From the NCBI RefSeq assembly GCF_028561275.1, contig NZ_JAQQTF010000002.1, positions 404,812 through 468,811 on the forward strand: a DNA stretch of 64,000 bases, in the 5' to 3' direction. The notes under the pieces are model-generated. The model saw nothing but the letters and a program-made list of their open reading frames with translations, made no database searches and had not been told where the DNA came from. The DNA comes from Aureisphaera galaxeae. Lineage in GTDB: Bacteria; Bacteroidota; Bacteroidia; Flavobacteriales; Flavobacteriaceae. Positions 59,419 through 64,000 of the stretch are shown in pieces. Made by a program: the position numbers and the translations under genes. The stretch's first letter is position 1, and every line of letters begins with the position of its first letter.

Positions 59419-60102
59419 ATGAAGAAAAAACACACTAAGATTTTACTCGTCGATGATGAACCAGATATCTTAGAAATCATTGGGTACAACCTTTCTAGCG
59501 AAGGATACCAGATCTACACGGCAGAAAATGGTATTGAGGCCATTTCGCAAGCCAAAAAGCAAAAGCCCCACCTTATTATTCTGGATGTTATGATGCCTGA
59601 AATGGATGGGATTGAAGCTTGTGAAAAATTGAGAGCGATTCCAGACCTATCCGAAACTGTTATTACTTTTCTAACAGCAAGAGGAGAGGATTATTCGCAA
59701 GTGGCGGGCTTCGAAGCGGGTGCCGATGACTACATTACCAAACCCATTAAGCCTAAAGTTCTTGTAAGCAAGGTAAAAGCATTGCTTAGGAGATTTAAGG
59801 AAGCCGATGAGCAAGACGCTAGCATGAAGTTGGGAAATCTTGTTATTAACCGTGAGGAATACAAGGTGCTAAAGGGGAAAGAAGAGATCATTCTTCCCAG
59901 AAAGGAATTCGAATTATTGGCGCTTTTGGCTTCAAAACCCGGTAAAGTTTTTAAGCGTGAAGACATTTTAGATCGTGTTTGGGGGAATGAAGTAGTTGTA
60001 GGCGGTAGGACAATTGATGTACATATTCGTAAATTGCGGGAGAAAATCGGAGACGAACGATTTAAAACCGTAAAAGGAGTAGGGTACAAGTTTGTTGTTT
60101 AA
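59419..60102 (+). CDS. OmpR/PhoB-type response regulator
   Basis: 227 residues from the ATG at 59419; an upstream TTG at 59410 is less likely. The receiver domain has the acidic pocket VDDEPDI and Asp56 in LIILDVMMPEMDG, with the conserved Lys in DDYITKPI. The C-terminal winged helix (about 130-227) has RKEFELLALLASKPGKVFKRED and RTIDVHIRKLREKIG. It binds DNA at its target promoters. Its TAA overlaps the kinase ATG by one base, so the pair is co-expressed. Confidence 0.95.
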   Translation: MKKKHTKILLVDDEPDILEIIGYNLSSEGYQIYTAENGIEAISQAKKQKPHLIILDVMMPEMDGIEACEKLRAIPDLSETVITFLTARGEDYSQVAGFEAGADDYITKPIKPKVLVSKVKALLRRFKEADEQDASMKLGNLVINREEYKVLKGKEEIILPRKEFELLALLASKPGKVFKREDILDRVWGNEVVVGGRTIDVHIRKLREKIGDERFKTVKGVGYKFVV

Positions 60103-61145
60103 TGGCTAAAAGCTTTAAGAAAACATATAAGTTCGCAGGGTATACCTCGACTTATCTAACGGTATTTTTAACACTCGTTCTGGGTGTTTTTTTTTACTTG
60201 TTGGGTGATGTAAGTTGGTGGTTACTCATTCCTTTCGTTGTCGCCTGTTTTCTATTCTCTTTTTTCATCATCCAGTATCGGGTAGAGAAGTTTATCTACA
60301 AAAGGGTAAAACGTATTTATGACGATGTACGTTTGCTCGATGCTTCTACCTTCGACAGGAAGCAGATCACTACCGATATGGAAACCCTTACTAAAGAACT
60401 GGAGCGCTTTGCCGAAAACAAGAAATTGGAAATCGAAACCCTTAAGGTAAGGGAAAACTATCGTAAGGAATTCATGGGGAATGTTTCACATGAACTTAAA
60501 ACGCCTTTGTTCACAGTGCAAGGGTATATTCTTACCCTTTTGGATGGTGCAATGAAGGATAAAAACGTTCGAAAAAAATACCTGCAAAGGGCAAGTAAAG
60601 GAGTTGAGCGCCTTATCTATATCGTGAAGGATTTGGATATGATTACTAAGTTAGAAGTTGGGGACCTTATGCTTTCACGGGAAGATTTCAATATTATTGA
60701 ATTGGTACAGAATGTATTCGATCTCTTGGAAATTAAGGCGAACAAAAAAGAGATTTCTCTCACCTTCGATATTGAATATGACGATAGCATTATGGTGAAT
60801 GCAGACAGGGAGCGCATTCAGCAAGTGTTGACGAACCTCGTGGAAAACTCCATAAAGTATGGTAAAAAAGGCGGTACGACCGAAGTGAGCATCGAAGACT
60901 TAATAAAAAATAAAGTGATTCTTCGTGTCACAGACAATGGTGAGGGTATTAGCGAAGAGCACATTCCCCGATTATTCGAACGTTTCTTCCGTGTCGACAA
61001 AAGTGGTTCCCGAAAGGAAGGGGGAAGTGGTTTAGGTCTGGCGATCGTGAAACACCTGATTGAGGCCCACGATGAAAAAATTTATGTGGAAAGTCAGTCA
61101 GGAATAGGTTCCGAATTCTCTTTCACCCTCGAAAAGGCCAAATAA
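60102..61145 (+). CDS. PhoR-like sensor histidine kinase
   Basis: 347 residues. Two membrane segments (about 17-34 and 38-57) have almost no periplasmic loop, as in intramembrane-sensing or PhoR-type kinases. His130 is in GNVSHELKTPLFTVQGYI, and the ATPase domain has NLVENSIKYG, VTDNGEGI and GGSGLGLAIVKHLIEAH. The regulator partner is the overlapping upstream gene. The last 48 bp overlap the convergent glycosyltransferase gene. Confidence 0.95.
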   Translation: MAKSFKKTYKFAGYTSTYLTVFLTLVLGVFFYLLGDVSWWLLIPFVVACFLFSFFIIQYRVEKFIYKRVKRIYDDVRLLDASTFDRKQITTDMETLTKELERFAENKKLEIETLKVRENYRKEFMGNVSHELKTPLFTVQGYILTLLDGAMKDKNVRKKYLQRASKGVERLIYIVKDLDMITKLEVGDLMLSREDFNIIELVQNVFDLLEIKANKKEISLTFDIEYDDSIMVNADRERIQQVLTNLVENSIKYGKKGGTTEVSIEDLIKNKVILRVTDNGEGISEEHIPRLFERFFRVDKSGSRKEGGSGLGLAIVKHLIEAHDEKIYVESQSGIGSEFSFTLEKAK

Positions 61146-62210
61146 TGTTCCATAGTCCAATTCGGTCTTAAAGGATTTTAATCCGCTGTACAGTGGAATC
61201 TTCCCTAACTGATCTAGACTGAATTTTTCTTGTTTACAGGAAGGTACGATCCCTTTTTGCTTTAATTGCTTTGCTAAGTATTTCTGTTCGTATTGCCCGG
61301 GCGTAGGAATAAAAAAGGCTTCCTTTTCCATGGCGGCCAAGTCCATAATGGTGGTGTAACCCGATCTGGATACAACAATTTTACTTTCGTTAATGCATCT
61401 TTCCAAGTCCCTGCTCTGCATGAAGTTTACGATGGTAATATTGTCTTTAACATACACTTGGTTTTCTTCTTGAACCACTCCACGGACCAAGATTACTTTT
61501 TTATCGGTATTGAGGAAAGCATCCATCATTTTTACTTCCAGAAGGGTTCGTTGCGGTTCGGGACCAGATAATAACACCAATACGTCGTATTTCAAATCCA
61601 AATCCTTCTTTTCCATACGGCTTAGTGGACCTATATATTTCACTGGAAAATTCAACTGTTTCGGGTGCCCCAGTTTTCCGGTAAGGTTAATGGAATCCTT
61701 TACATCGGGCACCCAACATTCGTGGTACTTCTTAATGATGCGTTGATGCATTTTACTACTGAAGAAAGACGTATTTCCGCTAAGTACATTGATTTGATGT
61801 GTAAGAAATACGGAAGGCACTTTCTTATTCCTTATCCCCATTCTGTTATCACTAATGATTCCTTGAATCTTCCCATCGGCTACGAGTTGCTTTACCAACT
61901 TTTTTTCGGCGGTCATGGCCTTTTTTATACTGGGTAGCTTGAGGAACATCTTTAACTTGAACCATTCTCCCTTTTTTGGATAGGTAATGTCATAGGAGGG
62001 AAGTTCTACAAAAGGTAGGTTGGGGAATTCTTTTCTCAATATAAGTAACGCGGCTCCGTCACTACCCAAGAGTACATCGTAACCTTCCTTCATCAATTCC
62101 TTGATAATGGGGATGCATCTGGTCGCATGACCCAGGCCCCAATGCAATGGAGCTACCAATATGGTCTTGTTCTTTTTCAAATGAGGGAACTTGTCATTAA
62201 ATTCTTTCAT
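61098..62210 (-). CDS. Glycosyltransferase (MurG/UDP-GlcNAc-type, GT-B)
   Basis: 370 residues from the ATG at 62210, preceded by a TACCTTTG promoter; an ATG at 62249 lies upstream of that promoter. ILVAPLHWGLGHATRCIPIIKEL is the N-terminal GT-B signature (GLGHATR), and VVSRSGYTTIMDLAAMEKEAFFIPTPGQYEQKYLA is the C-terminal nucleotide-sugar site, as in the MurG/glycosyltransferase-28 clan. The acceptor is unknown. The final 48 bp are antisense to the kinase gene and encode the last 15 residues of each. Confidence 0.88.
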   Translation of the reverse strand: MKEFNDKFPHLKKNKTILVAPLHWGLGHATRCIPIIKELMKEGYDVLLGSDGAALLILRKEFPNLPFVELPSYDITYPKKGEWFKLKMFLKLPSIKKAMTAEKKLVKQLVADGKIQGIISDNRMGIRNKKVPSVFLTHQINVLSGNTSFFSSKMHQRIIKKYHECWVPDVKDSINLTGKLGHPKQLNFPVKYIGPLSRMEKKDLDLKYDVLVLLSGPEPQRTLLEVKMMDAFLNTDKKVILVRGVVQEENQVYVKDNITIVNFMQSRDLERCINESKIVVSRSGYTTIMDLAAMEKEAFFIPTPGQYEQKYLAKQLKQKGIVPSCKQEKFSLDQLGKIPLYSGLKSFKTELDYGTLFGLFEGEREFGTYS

Positions 62211-62223
62211 TTCTGAATAAAAA

Positions 62224-62231
62224 CAAAGGTA
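62224..62231 (-). promoter_or_regulatory. -7 promoter element of the glycosyltransferase gene
   Basis: On the reverse strand TACCTTTG (TAnnTTTG), 13 bases before the ATG at 62210. Confidence 0.55.
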
Positions 62232-62295
62232 AGGATTCTTACACCCCATTAATATTTCCTTAATTTTACCGAAATTTTAATCAACCATTAAATTT

Positions 62296-62976
62296 GTGGG
62301 AAGTAAGAATAAGCTCAAGCGGTTTAAAGAGAATGAAACTTTCAAAAATGTGCTACAGCCAACCCGTGAGGAGGTGGTGAATGGCAGCTTTTCTTTGAAG
62401 GGAAAATGGAATTCCGATTTTTTTGAAAATGACCAGCCCATTGTGCTGGAATTGGGTTGTGGAAAAGGGGAGTATTCCGTGAATCTTTCGAAAAGATATC
62501 CAGAGAAAAATTTCATAGGTGTAGATATAAAGGGGGCCCGTTTTTGGAGAGGGGCCAAAACCGCATTGGAGGAAAACCTGACAAATGTTGCTTTTTTAAG
62601 AACACAAATTGAACTTATTGAAGGTTGCTTCGATTCGGATGAGGTGGATGAAATTTGGATCACCTTTCCCGATCCGCAGATTAAGTACAAAAGAACCAAG
62701 CACAGGCTTACAAATACCGCCTTTTTAGATCGTTATCGAAAGATTCTAAAGCCCGGTGGCTTCATCCATCTTAAAACGGATAGTGAATTCATGCATGGGT
62801 ACACATTAGGTTTGTTGCATGGGATGCAGGAAGAGATTTTATACGCCCATCACGATGTTTATGGAAGTGAAGGCTCGCCACCAGAAGTTACCTCAATACA
62901 GACTTTTTATGAATCCCAATACTTAGAGGAAGGCAAAAAAATAACCTATATAAGATTTCAACTGCGTTCTAAATAA
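62296..62976 (+). CDS. trmB: tRNA (guanine-N7-)-methyltransferase
   Basis: 226 residues with a GTG start (MGSKNKLKRF), the conserved N-terminus of flavobacterial TrmB. It methylates G46 of tRNA. Motif I is VLELGCGKGEYSVNL, and ITFPDPQIKYKRTKHRLTNTAFL carries the PDP motif and RNA-binding residues. The GTG overlaps a TAAATTTG octamer at 62289-62296, which would be a -7 element if used. Confidence 0.95.
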   Translation: MGSKNKLKRFKENETFKNVLQPTREEVVNGSFSLKGKWNSDFFENDQPIVLELGCGKGEYSVNLSKRYPEKNFIGVDIKGARFWRGAKTALEENLTNVAFLRTQIELIEGCFDSDEVDEIWITFPDPQIKYKRTKHRLTNTAFLDRYRKILKPGGFIHLKTDSEFMHGYTLGLLHGMQEEILYAHHDVYGSEGSPPEVTSIQTFYESQYLEEGKKITYIRFQLRSK

Positions 62977-63007
62977 ATCTGTATCTTCACCCGTACAAAC
63001 CAACTGA

Positions 63008-63634
63008 ATGTCTATACTTTCTAATTTCCTTATTGGCTTTCTTGCAGCGTTAGTAGGGGTAATTCCTCCCGGTCTTTTAAATATGTCCGCGGCAAAGATT
63101 AGTATGAAACAAGGGCGAAAAGTGGCGCTGTTGTTTTCTGTTGGTGTGAGCATAACAGTGTGCATTCAGACGTTCATTGCCCTGCTTTTTGCAAGGTATT
63201 TGGATATGCATCCGGAAGTGGTTGATATTCTTCAGAAAGTAGCTTTGGGGATCTTTTTGTGCATTACCATTTACTTTTTCTTTATAGCCAAAGATACCCG
63301 AAGGGAGGTTCCCAAAAGTGTGAAAAAGTCCAAAACGAACCGATTTTTTTACGGAATGCTATTGGCTGCACTTAACCTATTGCCCTTACCGTATTGGGTA
63401 TATATAAGCATCACATTTGGAGCCTTTGGTTGGTTCTCATTTGGGCAGATTGAATTGTGGTCGGCTGTTATAGCTTCCGGTCTTGGGACTTTCGTTATGT
63501 TGGCGATCTATGCACAATTCTTCCGAAGGAAAGAGGAAGCACCCGTGTTCAATTTTAATATGAACTATGTCATAGGTTTACTTACGGCTATTATTTCGGT
63601 GATTACCTTAATAAAAATCATGAATGCAATCTAA
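63008..63634 (+). CDS. LysE family exporter
   Basis: 208 residues with six predicted membrane helices. FLAALVGVIPPGLLNMSAAKISMKQGRKVALLFSVG is the conserved LysE/RhtB N-terminal region (GxxPPGPxxx). Members export amino acids or related metabolites. It is in tandem with trmB (31-bp gap), and its stop overlaps the next ATG by one base. Confidence 0.92.
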   Translation: MSILSNFLIGFLAALVGVIPPGLLNMSAAKISMKQGRKVALLFSVGVSITVCIQTFIALLFARYLDMHPEVVDILQKVALGIFLCITIYFFFIAKDTRREVPKSVKKSKTNRFFYGMLLAALNLLPLPYWVYISITFGAFGWFSFGQIELWSAVIASGLGTFVMLAIYAQFFRRKEEAPVFNFNMNYVIGLLTAIISVITLIKIMNAI

Positions 63635-63963
63635 TGGCCGAAGAGAAGAACTTTTTCGATAAAGTATATGATGTGGCCCGTTTAATCCCCTATGGTAGGG
63701 TAACGAGTTATGGTGCCATTGCACGTTATATTGGAGCTGCGGGCAGTGCTAGAATGGTGGGTTGGGCCATGAATGGAGCCGGAAAACATCCCGATGTTCC
63801 AGCCCATAGGGTGGTAAATAGAAAAGGACTTCTTACTGGAAAACACCATTTTGATGGAACCAACTTAATGCAGCAATTATTGGAGAGCGAAGGGATCGAA
63901 GTGAAGGAGAACGCCATACAGAATTTCGAAACTGTTTTTTGGGACCCCGGTAAGGAGCTGTAA
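63634..63963 (+). CDS. Alkyltransferase-like (ATL) protein, MGMT family without catalytic Cys
   Basis: 109 residues. LIPYGRVTSYGAIARYIGAAGSARMVGWAM is the helix-turn-helix and Tyr/Arg finger of methylguanine methyltransferases. The active-site PCHR motif reads PAHR at 56-59, with Ala57 in place of the methyl-acceptor Cys. It therefore cannot repair O6-alkylguanine itself; ATLs bind the lesion and hand it to nucleotide excision repair. It is coupled to the LysE gene. After it, 37 bp with no feature end the window. Confidence 0.93.
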   Translation: MAEEKNFFDKVYDVARLIPYGRVTSYGAIARYIGAAGSARMVGWAMNGAGKHPDVPAHRVVNRKGLLTGKHHFDGTNLMQQLLESEGIEVKENAIQNFETVFWDPGKEL

Positions 63964-64000
63964 TATAATTCTCTTATTAATCTCAACTTTATTTTTTTAT

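Noticed and set aside
1-64000. CRISPR arrays, tRNA, rRNA or insertion sequences
   Set aside because: I looked for regularly spaced repeats, tRNA T-loop patterns (GGTTCGAATC type), rRNA core motifs and transposase motifs and saw none that held up. This was done by eye, so a short tRNA could be missed.

Overview
The window reads as a chromosomal segment of a marine-type member of the Bacteroidota, most likely family Flavobacteriaceae. The evidence is four secreted proteins with C-terminal type IX secretion (T9SS) sorting domains, many promoters of the Bacteroidota -7 type (TAnnTTTG), almost no Shine-Dalgarno sites, and family-typical gene sets: ftsX-DUF3098-uppP-truB, DUF4271-hemD, dihydroorotase-DUF4296, DUF3127, DUF4301 and bacterial GGGP synthase. 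Coding density is high. I saw no rRNA, tRNA, CRISPR array, prophage or insertion sequence.

Layout. 1-3860: a TPR sensor histidine kinase cut by the left edge, a tiny acidic lipoprotein, a 240-nt inverted-repeat-bounded non-coding element, a membrane protein and a secreted protein, both unknown. 3879-7430: a secreted GH85-like endoglycosidase and S-adenosylhomocysteinase. 7505-12788: an eight-gene overlapping operon (phosphopantetheinyl transferase, HD-like protein, GGGP synthase, thiamine-binding-like protein, PnuC transporter, NadR-like kinase, DUF4301, ArfB). 13001-17232: a small secreted PepSY-like protein, an NtrC-type regulator and a convergent hybrid kinase. 17345-19996: a TPP riboswitch and the TonB-dependent receptor it controls. 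20078-23816: an HEFGH metalloprotease without a signal peptide, a protein ending in twelve prolines, and a lipoprotein. 23999-29344: greA, a HIT protein, a histidine kinase, flavin reductase, DUF3127 and an AtoE-type transporter. 29550-33741: aat, a secreted peptidylarginine-deiminase-like enzyme, tag and a thioredoxin-like protein. 33738-37500: TonB-like protein, truB, uppP, DUF3098, a small membrane protein and ftsX. 37612-45318: leuS carrying two repeat-derived in-frame insertions, SemiSWEET, a zinc metallopeptidase, saccharopine dehydrogenase, DUF423 and pckA. 45399-54758: hemD, DUF4271, glycosyltransferase, dihydroorotase, DUF4296, an SDR epimerase, a methyltransferase, TIGR02117, an LRR-T9SS protein and tyrS. 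54884-59206: a LuxE-like / transglutaminase-like / DUF350 operon and a lamin-tail T9SS protein. 59419-63963: an OmpR-type two-component pair, glycosyltransferase, trmB, a LysE-family exporter and an alkyltransferase-like protein.

The genes mix housekeeping functions (translation, cell division, lipid-carrier recycling, heme and pyrimidine synthesis) with envelope sensing and vitamin uptake. Thiamine appears twice: the riboswitch-TonB receptor at 17345-19996 and, 5 kb upstream, a thiamine-binding-like protein beside a PnuC transporter and a NadR-like kinase. The least explained signals are the 240-nt element at 2012-2256, the two related repeat insertions inside leuS, the possible sigma-54 promoter with two phased dyads upstream of 13001, the double hairpin in the greA leader, and the LuxE/transglutaminase/DUF350 operon. 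All function calls are from reading sequence motifs; no database search was run.
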